NCBI GenBank assembly: GCA_019186985.1
Contig: JABARQ010000014.1
Coordinates: forward strand, 62,001-126,000
Reading direction: 5' to 3'
DNA from: Prosthecobacter sp.
GTDB lineage: Bacteria; Verrucomicrobiota; Verrucomicrobiia; Verrucomicrobiales; Verrucomicrobiaceae
DNA length: 64,000 nucleotides
This document shows, in pieces, positions 37,275 through 46,681 of this stretch (positions are counted from its first letter, which is position 1; every line of letters starts with the position of its first letter). Under the pieces are notes generated by a model that was given only the letters and a program-made list of their open reading frames with translations, was not told the origin of the DNA and did not search any database. The translations under genes and the position numbers were made by a program.

Positions 37275-39134
37275 TCACTCCCACGCCACCCGCAGATAAT
37301 CCGGTGCGGGGCCTTTCCAGAGCGGGACTTCGTTGGCTGGGAGGCCGTGGCTGGCGCAGAGGCCGAGCTGGTCGGTTTCAGACCAGCTTGTGGGCGAGCC
37401 TTCGGCGGAGGTGAAGTCGCTCAGGGCGAGGGTGAGGGTTTGTGGAGCATCGGAGCCTGGGATTTCGCGCTGGCAGACGAAGGTGCGGCGTGGGCCGCGG
37501 TAGCTGCGCCATTCGTTTTGCTGGAGGACGATGCTGAGGCGATTCGTCTGCGGGAGTTTGAGCGTGATGGCGAGTTTGGAACCTTCAGGGCCGCGCCAGC
37601 GGGGATCGGTGACTTTGCGCGTCCATAGCTGCTGATGCGTGGCGTTGCCGGCGTTGAGCATATACCAGTCACGGATGCCGTGAGTGAAGTCGTCGATGAG
37701 TGTGGACGGTTTCGCGGTGAGCTTCGAGTTCGCTTGCTTGATTTCGTCGGCGCTGTGCGAATGGAAAAGGCTGCTGAGGCAGAGCTCGGTGACCGGTTTG
37801 GAGTAGCCGGGCAGCTGCGCCATCGACTCGGGCTTTGGAAGCGTGTGGTAAACGTTGGCGAAGGCGAAGAGCGGCGTGTCGAGGTTGTGCAGCGGCAGTT
37901 GGGCGATGAAGCCCTCCGCGTCGCGATGCACCTCGGCACTGCGCCAGAAGCGAGCGCGAGGATCGGGGTCGATGCTGTAATAGACCTCCACGCGGGCGAC
38001 GGGCAGCGTTTTCGCATCCGGCCGAACGCGCAGCATGGGCACGTCGCCGTTCGATCTGAGGTGCAGTTCGCTCTGCGGTGTGTCGGGCAAGGCAGGACCG
38101 CCTTTGAGATGATGATCGAACCAGAGCGGCATCGTGATGGCGACCTCGGGGGTGAGGCGGTGGTTCATGTGCGGCACCCAGCTGTAGCGCGTGGGCTGGT
38201 TTGGAATGAGCGCATTCGTACGATACACGTCGTCCATCCAGCCGTGGAAGTCGTTCGTGGCGCTGCGGTGCAGCACCGGGCACTGGATGAGCGGCGCGTA
38301 GCTTTCAAAGCTGAGCGTGCGTCGGAAGAGATCGACGTCGCCCTGGACGTGGTCCTCGCGCGCACGGCCACCGATGAACTCATGGTCCTGCCATCGCCAG
38401 CCTGCACCGCCGACGGCGGGAACGGCGGCCTTCACACGCCGGTCAGTGCCGGCGACATACATCGTGAGATTGCCTCCCATCGAGTAGCCATGCACACCAA
38501 GCCGGGCGCCATCGACCTCCGGCTGCTGTTCAAGAAAGGTGAGCCCGCGACGGCAGCCGAGCGTGAGGAGATACCAGTTGTTGTTCTTCGGATGCTCGCG
38601 GTCTTCGAAGAGCTGCTTCGGACCCGGCAAGATGGAGCTGTAGCGCTCTGCATTGAGCTGTGAGGGATCAACAGCACCCCAGTCGGTGTTCGGATCACCG
38701 GGCTCGGCCTTCTCGCAGGTGTTGAACGGCGGTTTCCCCGTGCCGCTGCCGCCCCAGTTGACCGAGAGCGCCGCGTAACCTCGCGCGGCAAGCAGCTTCA
38801 CCTCGCTCACCGAACCCCGCTGCCCACCGCCATGGATGTGCATCACGGCCGGGAGTTTTCCCCTGGCACCTTCGGGAAACCCATACACCGCCGCCATGCG
38901 TGCCGACCGGCCTTTGAACGTGCCGATGAAATACCGCACATGCCGGAACACGCCGCCGTCCTCCTTCCACTCGCGAATCACCTCGACCTCCAGCGGGTCC
39001 TTCCGCGGATCAAGGTCGGCCCAGAGGTCGATCACCGATTGAGGAAGCCCTGCCTCGGCAGAAGGATTCTTCGCGTTGCTAAAAGCAGCACTGGCGAGCA
39101 GCGAAAAGACGAGAATGATGATGCGCATGGTCAA
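37275..39134 (-). CDS. secreted alpha/beta-hydrolase (acetyl-esterase/dienelactone-hydrolase type)
   Basis: 619 residues with a signal peptide; the start could also be the ATG at 39128 (MRIIILVFSLL). The hydrolase domain (about 50-420) has the oxyanion loop MHIHGGGQRGS and nucleophile motif GYSMGG; a beta-rich module follows (about 470-619). Such esterases deacetylate polysaccharides in planctomycetes and Verrucomicrobia, but the substrate here is not determined. It is 6 bases downstream of the DUF1552 gene, so probably in that operon. Confidence 0.82.
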   Translation of the reverse strand: MTMRIIILVFSLLASAAFSNAKNPSAEAGLPQSVIDLWADLDPRKDPLEVEVIREWKEDGGVFRHVRYFIGTFKGRSARMAAVYGFPEGARGKLPAVMHIHGGGQRGSVSEVKLLAARGYAALSVNWGGSGTGKPPFNTCEKAEPGDPNTDWGAVDPSQLNAERYSSILPGPKQLFEDREHPKNNNWYLLTLGCRRGLTFLEQQPEVDGARLGVHGYSMGGNLTMYVAGTDRRVKAAVPAVGGAGWRWQDHEFIGGRAREDHVQGDVDLFRRTLSFESYAPLIQCPVLHRSATNDFHGWMDDVYRTNALIPNQPTRYSWVPHMNHRLTPEVAITMPLWFDHHLKGGPALPDTPQSELHLRSNGDVPMLRVRPDAKTLPVARVEVYYSIDPDPRARFWRSAEVHRDAEGFIAQLPLHNLDTPLFAFANVYHTLPKPESMAQLPGYSKPVTELCLSSLFHSHSADEIKQANSKLTAKPSTLIDDFTHGIRDWYMLNAGNATHQQLWTRKVTDPRWRGPEGSKLAITLKLPQTNRLSIVLQQNEWRSYRGPRRTFVCQREIPGSDAPQTLTLALSDFTSAEGSPTSWSETDQLGLCASHGLPANEVPLWKGPAPDYLRVAWE

Positions 39135-39140
39135 TTCAGC

Positions 39141-40424
39141 TTAAACAGAGAGAGACCCCGTGCTTGAACCGAAAGCTTCAGCCTCCACGCCGAGGTGCTG
39201 GAGCATGGAGACGAAGAGATTGCAGAGCGGTTTGTCGTGATCCCCCTTGAAGGCGTGGTGCTGGCCGTGTTTGAGGCCACCACCGGCGAGGAGGATCGGG
39301 AGGTTGGTGTTGTCGTGCTTGTTGGCGTCGCCCATGTTGCTGCCGAAGAGCACCATCGTACGGTCGAGCAGGCGGGCGTCGTCCTCACGCTTCGCAGCGA
39401 GGTTTTGGATGAGTTTGCGAAAGAGCACCATCTGCTGGCGGTCGGCGTCTTCGAGCTGCTTCACCTTTTGTGGAGCCTGTCCGTGATGGCTGAGGCCGTG
39501 GTAGCCTTCCGTGGTGCTTTCTTCGTCGTCGATCTTGAAGGCGGGCGTGGCAAAGGCATCCACCATGAGGGTGATGATGCGCGTGGAGTCGGACTCAAAC
39601 GCGAGCTGCGCCATGGCTAGCATGAGGTCGAGTTTTTCAAAGATGCGCTTCTTGTCCTGAATGTCGGCGGGCTCGGGCAGTTGGGTGACCGGCTTGGGCC
39701 GCAGTTCCCACTCGCGGGCGGTGAGCAGTCGCTCCTCCACCTCGCGCACGGAGGTGAGGTATTGATCGAGGCGCGAACGGTCATCGTTGCCAAGATCGCG
39801 GCTGAGTTTCTTCGTGTGATGCAGCAGCGTGTCGAGGATGCTCCCGCGTTCATCCAGCCGGTTGAGCTGTTTTTTCACCGCTGCGGGATCGCCCTGGAGA
39901 AACATGTGCCGAAACAAAGCCGGCGCGCTGTCTTCCGCTGGCAGCAGAACGCCATCGCGAGTCCACGAGAGGCTGCGGTTCGCCTTGTCGATGTTCACGC
40001 CGAGGTTCAGCGTGGGGAATCGTGTGAGCTGACCGAGCTTTTCCACCGCAAACTGGTCGAGCGAGATCTGATTGCGAAACCCGCTCTTCGTCGGCCCGCG
40101 CGCGGCAGTGAGGAAGCAGTTCTCCGCGCTGTGCCCGCCATTCACATCCGGGTGTGACATGCCGCTGAAGACACTGAACTCACTCTTCACCCCAGCCAGA
40201 GGCGCGAGCGTCTGCGTCAGTTCATAATCCCGCCCGGCCTTCGTCGGGAAAAACGGCTTCGGCAGAAATCCAAGGTTGTTCGAGATGATGAGCATCCGGC
40301 GCGGGGCCCTGGCTGATGCGCCACGAGCCATGGATTGCTCGAAGAAGGGCAAGCCAAGCAACACCCCAGCTCCACGCAGAAACTGGCGTCGAGGGAGCGG
40401 CTTTGAGATGTGGGGGAAGGTCAT
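39141..40424 (-). CDS. DUF1552 protein, Tat-exported
   Basis: 427 residues. The N-terminus has a twin-arginine signal (PRRQFLRGAGVLLGLPFF). The rest matches DUF1552: RMLIISNNLGFLPKPFFP, GMSHPDVNGGHSAENCFL, ILLAGGG and HDKPLCNLFVSMLQHLG (in parts). The family occurs with DUF1592-type cytochromes in planctomycetes and Verrucomicrobia, where the pair is thought to act together in the periplasm; the biochemical role is unknown. The cytochrome gene lies upstream, but a SUKH gene separates them here. Confidence 0.9.
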   Translation of the reverse strand: MTFPHISKPLPRRQFLRGAGVLLGLPFFEQSMARGASARAPRRMLIISNNLGFLPKPFFPTKAGRDYELTQTLAPLAGVKSEFSVFSGMSHPDVNGGHSAENCFLTAARGPTKSGFRNQISLDQFAVEKLGQLTRFPTLNLGVNIDKANRSLSWTRDGVLLPAEDSAPALFRHMFLQGDPAAVKKQLNRLDERGSILDTLLHHTKKLSRDLGNDDRSRLDQYLTSVREVEERLLTAREWELRPKPVTQLPEPADIQDKKRIFEKLDLMLAMAQLAFESDSTRIITLMVDAFATPAFKIDDEESTTEGYHGLSHHGQAPQKVKQLEDADRQQMVLFRKLIQNLAAKREDDARLLDRTMVLFGSNMGDANKHDNTNLPILLAGGGLKHGQHHAFKGDHDKPLCNLFVSMLQHLGVEAEAFGSSTGSLSV

Positions 40425-40433
40425 AACGGCTGG

Positions 40434-40862
40434 TTACTCTTGAAACGCTTTGCCCATCTGGGAGACGAAGTCTTTAAAATTAGGAGCCACTGGTATCGCC
40501 TCTTTGGCGTCCAATCCGATGCACGGCAAAGCTACAACAGGCCAAGGAGTGCCGCTCCGGGTATCGAAAGCCAAAAGTTCACCGCCGCCATTGCCCCCGA
40601 AGGTGAAAAAGCCAGGCGCGTATTTCGGAACCTCATGCTCTAGTCCTGCCTGAATAACTTCTTCAGCCTGCCAGATGCGAAACCAGCCTGGCTGAATCCC
40701 CAATTCTCCCTCACCGCCATTCGATTGAAGCAGGAAAGCCAAATAGTCCTCGGGCAGTTTGAGTCGTGACTCTGAAATGAGTTTCCCGATCACCTCCGCC
40801 GATGCTGGAGGCTCACGATCCCATTTGGCAGATAAATCGTGAACTTGTTCGGTGATCGTCAT
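40434..40862 (-). CDS. SMI1/KNR4 (SUKH)-family protein
   Basis: 142 residues from the ATG at 40862. The N-terminal helix, then LPEDYLAFLLQSNGGEGELG and the FRIWQAEEV, YAPGFFTFGGNGGGELLAFD and LPCIGLDAKEA motifs (in parts) fit the SUKH fold. SUKH proteins often serve as immunity proteins to nuclease or other toxins, though many are solitary. No toxin gene is recognisable near. It is inserted between the DUF1592 cytochrome and DUF1552 genes, on the same strand and with short gaps. Confidence 0.85.
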   Translation of the reverse strand: MTITEQVHDLSAKWDREPPASAEVIGKLISESRLKLPEDYLAFLLQSNGGEGELGIQPGWFRIWQAEEVIQAGLEHEVPKYAPGFFTFGGNGGGELLAFDTRSGTPWPVVALPCIGLDAKEAIPVAPNFKDFVSQMGKAFQE

Positions 40863-40893
40863 GAGTGTGAAGGGTTTGAGATGAAGCTCAGAA

Positions 40894-43404
40894 TCAGTTT
40901 TGAGTGGCGCCAAGAAATATCTCGCTCCCCACCAACGCGAGCACCAAGTCCCGCACGCGATAGCCATCCTTCCCGCATGCATCGAGCATCGTCTCGATCT
41001 CGCGTCGATCGGAGTAGCGCACGGGCGTTCCGGTGGCATAGACGGTGAACTGGTGGAGCAGATTCCCTGCGAGTTGGCGCGGGTTGGCGGCGAGGAGGTC
41101 TTTGAGGTCGTGCACGTTCTGGAACTCGCGGCCGTCGATGAGTTTGCCGCTGGGATCGACCTGTGCGGCGAGCGTGTAACTGAAGTCGTGGCCCGCACGG
41201 TCAATGCCGGTGATGCGTTCGCCTTCTTCGATGCCGCGATAGCGGGTGCGCCAGCCCCCGAGGATGTCAAAACTCTCCAAGGCGAGGCCCACGGGATCAA
41301 ACTTGGCGTGGCAGCCGGCGCAGGATTTTTCTTTCGTGTGCAGCGCCAGGAGATCGCGGATGGTTTTGGCGCCGCGAATGTCAGGCTCCACGGCAGGCAC
41401 GCTGGGCGGTGGAGGCGGGGGCGGTTGGCCGATGAGACGCTCCATCACCCATGCACCGCGCACGACGGGCGAGGTGTTGGTGCCGTTCGCACTGACTTTC
41501 AAAACAGCCGCCTGTGTCAGCAATCCACCAAACGGGCTGCCCTTCGGCACGGGCACTTTGCGCATGGCAGAGCCGCTGAGAGGCGGGAGCTGGTAGTGTT
41601 TGGCGAGGCGGTCATTGGCAAAGACGAAATCGGCCTTCGCGAGCACGCTGGCGGGCAGGTTCTCGCGGATCATCGCGTTGAAAAAGGTGCGCGTCTCACG
41701 CTCCATGCTTTCCACGAGGTATTCGTCGAAGCGATACTCGGGAAAGAGCCGGATGTCAGGATCATCGCGGCGGACATGACGCAGACTGAGCCAGTAATCG
41801 GTGAAGTTGTTCACGAAGCGCTCAAAGCCGCCGCTGGCGATGAGACGTTCGGTTTCCGCACGCAGCGTCTTCGCATCGCGCAGCCGCTTTTGTGCCGCGA
41901 GGTCGCTCAAACGCACATCAGGCCGCGAGTTGGTCAGGAAATGCGAAAGGCGACCGGCAATGGCAAACTGGTCATCGGCGGACTCAGGCTCGCGGAGGTA
42001 AATGAAGTCGCCAGAGGCCAAAAAGGCTTTGTAACCGGCCAGCAACGCCTCTTTGAACGCAGCGGCTTTCTCCAAGCGCTCCGCGATCAGAGCATCAAAC
42101 AAGCGCAGGTCATCCTCAGCCACCGGTTCGCGTGCCGCGAGGCTTACAAAGCGACGCAGCAGGCGCCTCGCCTCCTCGGCAGCATTTTTTGGCTGCACGT
42201 CGATGCCGAGGTCATCAAACAGCACGCGATGCGAAGGCGGCGGCCAGCTTGGTGGAGGCAGTGGCCCTTCGACCTCCAGCCATTGGACAGCTATCCCCGG
42301 CTGACCACCTTCCGGGAAAGGCGGGTAGCGATACGTCGGCGCGGAGCCATTCGGATTCTGCGCCAGCGGCATCGGCAGGCCGAGCAGGCTGTATTCAAAG
42401 GACTCGCCTGCACGCAGCGTGATCGTCGTTTCATAAATCTGCTGCTGCGGCTGGATGTCGATCACGCCACCGGAGGCACGCACTTCGTTGATGATGTCCA
42501 CACCGGCGGGTTTTCGCGTGCGAAAGGTCATCGGCACCGGTTGTTTGGCGGGAAGCAAAACGTAGCCCGGCTGCTGCAACACCGCGCGGGCGGAGAAACG
42601 CACCCGGTAACGCCCCGCGTGCTTCGCCACGACATCACGCGGCGTGCCGAGGTAGGGCCAGCTCGCCGAGCGAAAGAGCGCCAGCTCGAGCGATTCGTCC
42701 TTCGCGGATTCTTTGGCATTCTTGCCATCCAGCTCGATGAACTTGTTGTCTTTGGCGAAAAACATCGCCTCGCGATTCCCAAAGGTGTTCGTGCCTGGAA
42801 ACAAATCCGTGCCCACGACCCGCTTCTTCACCACGGGCGGCGGCGCAGGCTCGGTGGCCATCGCCACACGCAGCGCGGCCTCGGCGGCGTCCAGGTAGGC
42901 CGTGAGCTGCACACGCGACATGTCGAGCATGCTGCCTGTTTTGTTGAAGCGATGCCCCTCGCGGTCCTCCGGCAAGATGTCGCGAATGTCGAGATCCGGC
43001 AGCTGCAGCACATCCCGCAGGTTTTGCTCATACTCGTCGCGGTTCAGCCTGCGCAGCGGCCCACGCCCCTGAGCGAGCACCTCGGCACGATCCGCCTCGT
43101 AGAGTGAAGCATCCAGCACCTTCACCAACGCCGCACGATCCTCCGCCGACATGTCACCCGCCTTCGGTGGCATCTCCCCCTTCTCCACGCGATCAAACAC
43201 ACGCACCCAGCGCTCACGCGTCACGCCATCGGCCATATCAAACTTCAGCGCCGTGAGATCGAGCCCGCCTTTCTTCGTTTCGTCATCATGACACTCGATG
43301 CAGCTCTGCTCAATCTGCGGCGGCAGACCCTGAGCATGTGCCGAGTAGGGCGGCAAAATGCCACAAAACAGGAAGAGCTGATGGATTTGGCGGCGGTAAT
43401 TCAT
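40894..43404 (-). CDS. DUF1592/DUF1588/DUF1587/DUF1585 planctomycete-type cytochrome c protein
   Basis: 836 residues with a signal peptide (residues 1-25). A c-type heme site CIECH (C35-C38-H39) opens the protein, and a CAGCH motif (SCAGCHAKFDPVGLALESFD) lies near the DUF1588 part. The remaining blocks (DEYEQNLRDVL, LSHFLTNSRPD, VRRDDPDIRLFPEYRFDE, GYRVRDLVLALVGSEIFL, in parts) are the DUF1587, DUF1592 and DUF1585 signatures. Function is unknown, but a periplasmic redox role with DUF1552 proteins is accepted from co-occurrence. It overlaps the upstream esterase gene by four bases. Confidence 0.93.
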   Translation of the reverse strand: MNYRRQIHQLFLFCGILPPYSAHAQGLPPQIEQSCIECHDDETKKGGLDLTALKFDMADGVTRERWVRVFDRVEKGEMPPKAGDMSAEDRAALVKVLDASLYEADRAEVLAQGRGPLRRLNRDEYEQNLRDVLQLPDLDIRDILPEDREGHRFNKTGSMLDMSRVQLTAYLDAAEAALRVAMATEPAPPPVVKKRVVGTDLFPGTNTFGNREAMFFAKDNKFIELDGKNAKESAKDESLELALFRSASWPYLGTPRDVVAKHAGRYRVRFSARAVLQQPGYVLLPAKQPVPMTFRTRKPAGVDIINEVRASGGVIDIQPQQQIYETTITLRAGESFEYSLLGLPMPLAQNPNGSAPTYRYPPFPEGGQPGIAVQWLEVEGPLPPPSWPPPSHRVLFDDLGIDVQPKNAAEEARRLLRRFVSLAAREPVAEDDLRLFDALIAERLEKAAAFKEALLAGYKAFLASGDFIYLREPESADDQFAIAGRLSHFLTNSRPDVRLSDLAAQKRLRDAKTLRAETERLIASGGFERFVNNFTDYWLSLRHVRRDDPDIRLFPEYRFDEYLVESMERETRTFFNAMIRENLPASVLAKADFVFANDRLAKHYQLPPLSGSAMRKVPVPKGSPFGGLLTQAAVLKVSANGTNTSPVVRGAWVMERLIGQPPPPPPPSVPAVEPDIRGAKTIRDLLALHTKEKSCAGCHAKFDPVGLALESFDILGGWRTRYRGIEEGERITGIDRAGHDFSYTLAAQVDPSGKLIDGREFQNVHDLKDLLAANPRQLAGNLLHQFTVYATGTPVRYSDRREIETMLDACGKDGYRVRDLVLALVGSEIFLGATQN

Positions 43405-44372
43405 CGACTGGGGGATGGTAAAACGCGCTCCAGATGCGTTTTCATAAAAGCAGCCGTCTTTGTCATGATCTCATCGAGCGTTGGACGCAATGCTCCGCCG
43501 ACTTCGCGCCAGTTGTGGCCGGAGTTATCGACGATGAAGACCTCCACAGGCGCTTTCACCGCATCACCGCGTTCCTTCATGTGGCGGGCGTGATGCACGG
43601 GGATCGTCGGATCTTGATCGCCCTGCATCATGAGCAGCGGCGGGCTGGTGGAGCGCAAATAAGTCACCGGACTCACCTCGCGATAGGCCGCAAGCTTCGC
43701 CTTCTCATCCACGCCAGCTTGGATGATGCGCGTGGCAAAGCGATCACCCACGCCCTTGCCTCCCGGCGGCGTGAAAAGGTCGATATTCTCAAAATCACAT
43801 GGCCCATACCACGACACACCCGCGATCAGTCGATACTTCGCATCTTCAAGCGTCGGACCGCCCGGAAACGACTCCGGCGGCGACAGCAGCAGCATTTGCG
43901 CGAGGTGTCCGCCCGCCGAATCGCCCCAGGTGAACACGCGCTCCGCATCGAGCGAGAACCGCGCCGCGTTCTTTGCGAGAAACCGCAGCGCGTCCTTCGC
44001 ATCCGTCACGCAATCGCACACCGTGATGCCGCTGCCGTTCGTGCAAAGCCGGTAATCGGCCGAGGCCACGCAAAAGCCTTGCGCATTCAGCGCCTTCAAG
44101 CCCATGAGCCTCACTCCGCGCTCAATCGTCTTGTCCCCCGTCACCCAACCGCCGCCATGCGTGAAAAGCACGAGCGGAAGCCTCGCGCCATCCTTTGACG
44201 CGGCCGGATAATGCAAATCGAGCTTCAGCGGCCCCTCCTCAGTCGTTTTATAGACCACATCGAGCTTGGTCGTGGCCGCCACGGGTGTCTGCGCATGCAG
44301 CGCGGCGAACTGAGCCACCCAAAAGGCGGCGATGAGAGAGAGCTTCGAATGCATCGAGAGTGAGTTTGTCAT
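43401..44372 (-). CDS. secreted alpha/beta-hydrolase (carboxylesterase type)
   Basis: 323 residues from the ATG at 44372 (MTNSLSMHSK); a second ATG at 44354 would also leave a signal peptide (LIAAFWVAQFAALHA). The frame upstream of this lacks coding features. HGGGW (oxyanion), TWGDSAGGH (nucleophile Ser), GDQDPTIPVHHARHM (Asp) and DNSGHNW (His) give a full catalytic set. It is the first of an overlapping pair with the DUF1592 cytochrome gene (4 bp). Confidence 0.85.
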   Translation of the reverse strand: MTNSLSMHSKLSLIAAFWVAQFAALHAQTPVAATTKLDVVYKTTEEGPLKLDLHYPAASKDGARLPLVLFTHGGGWVTGDKTIERGVRLMGLKALNAQGFCVASADYRLCTNGSGITVCDCVTDAKDALRFLAKNAARFSLDAERVFTWGDSAGGHLAQMLLLSPPESFPGGPTLEDAKYRLIAGVSWYGPCDFENIDLFTPPGGKGVGDRFATRIIQAGVDEKAKLAAYREVSPVTYLRSTSPPLLMMQGDQDPTIPVHHARHMKERGDAVKAPVEVFIVDNSGHNWREVGGALRPTLDEIMTKTAAFMKTHLERVLPSPSR

Positions 44373-44443
44373 GGAAGCGCCAGCTAATGTGGTGCCGCCG
44401 TCCCGGCTGCTACATCTGAGTCCAGAGGACTCCACCACATTCT

Positions 44444-45151
44444 TTATTTCCATGCCGGCAACGCCTTCAGCACCTCCTCGACGCACTTGTCGCCGAGAAG
44501 TTGATGCGCGGGCGCATTCCAGTGGAACTTGTCCTTGCCGCCGCGGGCGAGATCGAGTTTGTCCACGAGCAGGGCGTAGAAGTCGCTCACGGGCACGCCG
44601 CATTCGGCCATGACTTTGGCGGCCATCCCGTTGTGCTCAATGATGGTGCCGTTGATGACGGGATCGAGCTTCTTGACCTCACCTTCGAGCAATACGGGCG
44701 TGCTGCTGGCCCAGATGAGCTTCGCGTCGGGCAGCTTCGCTTTGATCGCATCAACGTAGCCCTTCGTCAGCGGCTCAAAGGTGCCCGGCTTGATGCGTCC
44801 CTCCTGCCAGCCATGCAGGCCCATGTTGAAATGGATCACATCATACGGGCCTTTTGCGAGCACCTCGGGCAGGATCTTCGTGTTGAGATGCTCCGACTGG
44901 TTGTAGGGGTTCACCCAGGCGTCGACGTAGGCCCTGCCTTCGAGCTTCTTGATCACATGCGCCATGTAACCGCTGAGGATCGAGTCGCCGATCAGAAGCA
45001 CACGTGGACGCTTCGGATCCTTGATCGTCGCCTGGTTCAGCTTCCAGCCCTTGCCATCGGAATGCAGCCGTGGATCCGTTTCGACCGGGGTCTCGGCGGC
45101 AAAGATCTGAAAGGCAAAAACAGCCGTGAAGAGGAGGGAGAGGCGGTGCAT
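44444..45151 (-). CDS. secreted SGNH/GDSL hydrolase
   Basis: 235 residues from the ATG at 45151 ([18 protein letters not shown] signal peptide). Block I is [11 protein letters not shown] (Ser), block III is [10 protein letters not shown], and a C-terminal [13 protein letters not shown] gives the D/H-type block. SGNH enzymes are esterases often active on acetylated sugars. It lies in a run of minus-strand secreted genes. Confidence 0.85.
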   Translation of the reverse strand: MHRLSLLFTAVFAFQIFAAETPVETDPRLHSDGKGWKLNQATIKDPKRPRVLLIGDSILSGYMAHVIKKLEGRAYVDAWVNPYNQSEHLNTKILPEVLAKGPYDVIHFNMGLHGWQEGRIKPGTFEPLTKGYVDAIKAKLPDAKLIWASSTPVLLEGEVKKLDPVINGTIIEHNGMAAKVMAECGVPVSDFYALLVDKLDLARGGKDKFHWNAPAHQLLGDKCVEEVLKALPAWK

Positions 45152-45229
45152 GGAGATGGTTTCAAATACGATCTCCAACTACCTTCTTCGCAAACAACGG
45201 CCCTCCAGGAGGCTCAAGCAGCCGATTGA

Positions 45230-46129
45230 TCACCTGACCTCGCCCCCCATCCACCGCACCGCATTCTCGATCACCCGCAGCGTCTCGGCCTGCCGGAAGA
45301 TGGGATAGGTCTCGTGGCCGGGGCGGAAGTAGAACACGCGGCCCCGGCCCACGGTCCAGACGCAGCCGCTGCGGAAGTGCTCGCCCTTGTCCCACTTTTC
45401 CTCGAACACGACTTCATCCGGCAGCGGCACGTGGAAGGGCTCGCCATACATCTCCGTGCGCGGGATGTCCCACTGCGCGGGCAGGCCGGCGGCGATGGGA
45501 TGCTGCGGCAGCAGCGTGGTGACGTGCGAGGGCATGCCGTCGTTGCGGTACGCGGGAAAGACGCACTGCGGCAGCGTGAGCCGCCAAACCGCGCCCTCGC
45601 CCCTTTCGACAAACGGCGTGATGCGCGACGCACGGCCGATGAGCTTGTAATACGGCGCCTCATTGACGAACTCCCACTTCACCGCCGCCCGCTCCGCCTC
45701 CGGCACCTGCTTCAGCGCGTCGGCTTTGGCCCGTTCCTGCATCAGTCTCACAAACGGCTTCGCCCAATGCGCCGAGTGCAGTCCGATGAATCCAAGCCTG
45801 CCCTCCTTCACGCGTTTCACCACCGCCTCGGCCCGTGCATCGTCCTGCTCCCTCGCCCGGCGATGACTCCAAAAGAGGAGCACATCCGCCGCGTCGAGCG
45901 CGGCTTCGCTCAGCCCTTGATCGGCCTCGTCGAACTTCGCCGTCTTTACGGACAGTCCCTGCAGCTTCGCCAGATGCGCCGCCAGCGTTTCGCCGAGGAA
46001 CTTGTCGTCATAGCCCTGCTTCTGCTCCGGCTGCTGCTCGTCCCACACAAGCACGCGGACGGACTCGGCGGCGTGAAGGGCTGTGAGTGAGACAAGGAGC
46101 AGGGCAGAATGAATGAGCGTGGATTTCAT
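45230..46129 (-). CDS. ThuA-domain secreted protein
   Basis: 299 residues from the ATG at 46129 with a signal peptide (LIHSALLLVSLTALHA). It has the ThuA layout, related to class I glutamine amidotransferase folds: VRVLVWDEQQPEQKQGY, LLFWSHRRA, GFIGLHSAHWAKPF and VWTVGRGRVFYFRPGHE (in parts). ThuA was named for trehalose utilisation, but the exact reaction remains unclear. Neighbouring secreted hydrolases suggest a role in carbohydrate use. Confidence 0.85.
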   Translation of the reverse strand: MKSTLIHSALLLVSLTALHAAESVRVLVWDEQQPEQKQGYDDKFLGETLAAHLAKLQGLSVKTAKFDEADQGLSEAALDAADVLLFWSHRRAREQDDARAEAVVKRVKEGRLGFIGLHSAHWAKPFVRLMQERAKADALKQVPEAERAAVKWEFVNEAPYYKLIGRASRITPFVERGEGAVWRLTLPQCVFPAYRNDGMPSHVTTLLPQHPIAAGLPAQWDIPRTEMYGEPFHVPLPDEVVFEEKWDKGEHFRSGCVWTVGRGRVFYFRPGHETYPIFRQAETLRVIENAVRWMGGEVR

Positions 46130-46245
46130 GTGCATCGCGCGGACATTTACGTGCATCCACCTTTGGGTCTTCATTCCCGGTCACCTCTGGGCGGCTATCG
46201 GCTGACGCTTCCCATGCCCCTGCTCCTTTGCCTTCGAACACACAG

Positions 46246-46677
46246 TCACAGTTGTTCAGAGCCCTGCGCCGACCGGGGCGTGGCCCAGAGGATGGCAATA
46301 CCCAAGAGCAGGCACCCAAGGCTGTCCATGAGCGTCCACCAGAGCGGCAGCGGGCACTGAAGATCGATGGAAAGGTAGGCTGGCCCGGCAATGATGAACA
46401 CCCAGCCAACGGCACGCACCAGGGGTTGATAGCGCGGGAGGTCACGGCTGATCATCCAGGCGAGAATGCCCAGCGCCGTGTAGGCGAACCCGGCATTGCC
46501 GGAGAGGTAGATGATCAAAGGCGTCATCGGCTGCCTGCCATGGCCCATGAGCCACGCAAATTTTTGGAATGCCACCTCGGGCAACAGCGCCCCAGGCAGC
46601 CCCGTGAGCATGATAAAGATGCAGATGCGCAGCAGCCAGAGCTGCACTTTGAGGCGGGGAGGGCGTGAGGCGTCCAT
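46246..46677 (-). CDS. small four-helix membrane protein, copy 2
   Basis: 143 residues from the ATG at 46677 with four hydrophobic segments. It shares spaced identities with the gene just upstream: FAWLMGHGRQPMTPLIIYLS against FSALMGFGEPPHLPLLIYMT, SRDLPRYQPLVRAVGW against SRDVVRYRPLIVFCGW, and a shared SIDL/WIDI. Function unknown. The two are tandem, four bases apart. Confidence 0.75.
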   Translation of the reverse strand: MDASRPPRLKVQLWLLRICIFIMLTGLPGALLPEVAFQKFAWLMGHGRQPMTPLIIYLSGNAGFAYTALGILAWMISRDLPRYQPLVRAVGWVFIIAGPAYLSIDLQCPLPLWWTLMDSLGCLLLGIAILWATPRSAQGSEQL

Positions 46678-46681
46678 GCGG

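Noticed and set aside
40900-43107. A 735-codon plus-strand frame.
   Set aside because: It mirrors the DUF1592 cytochrome gene and is Arg/His-rich, as expected for a shadow of GC-rich coding DNA.
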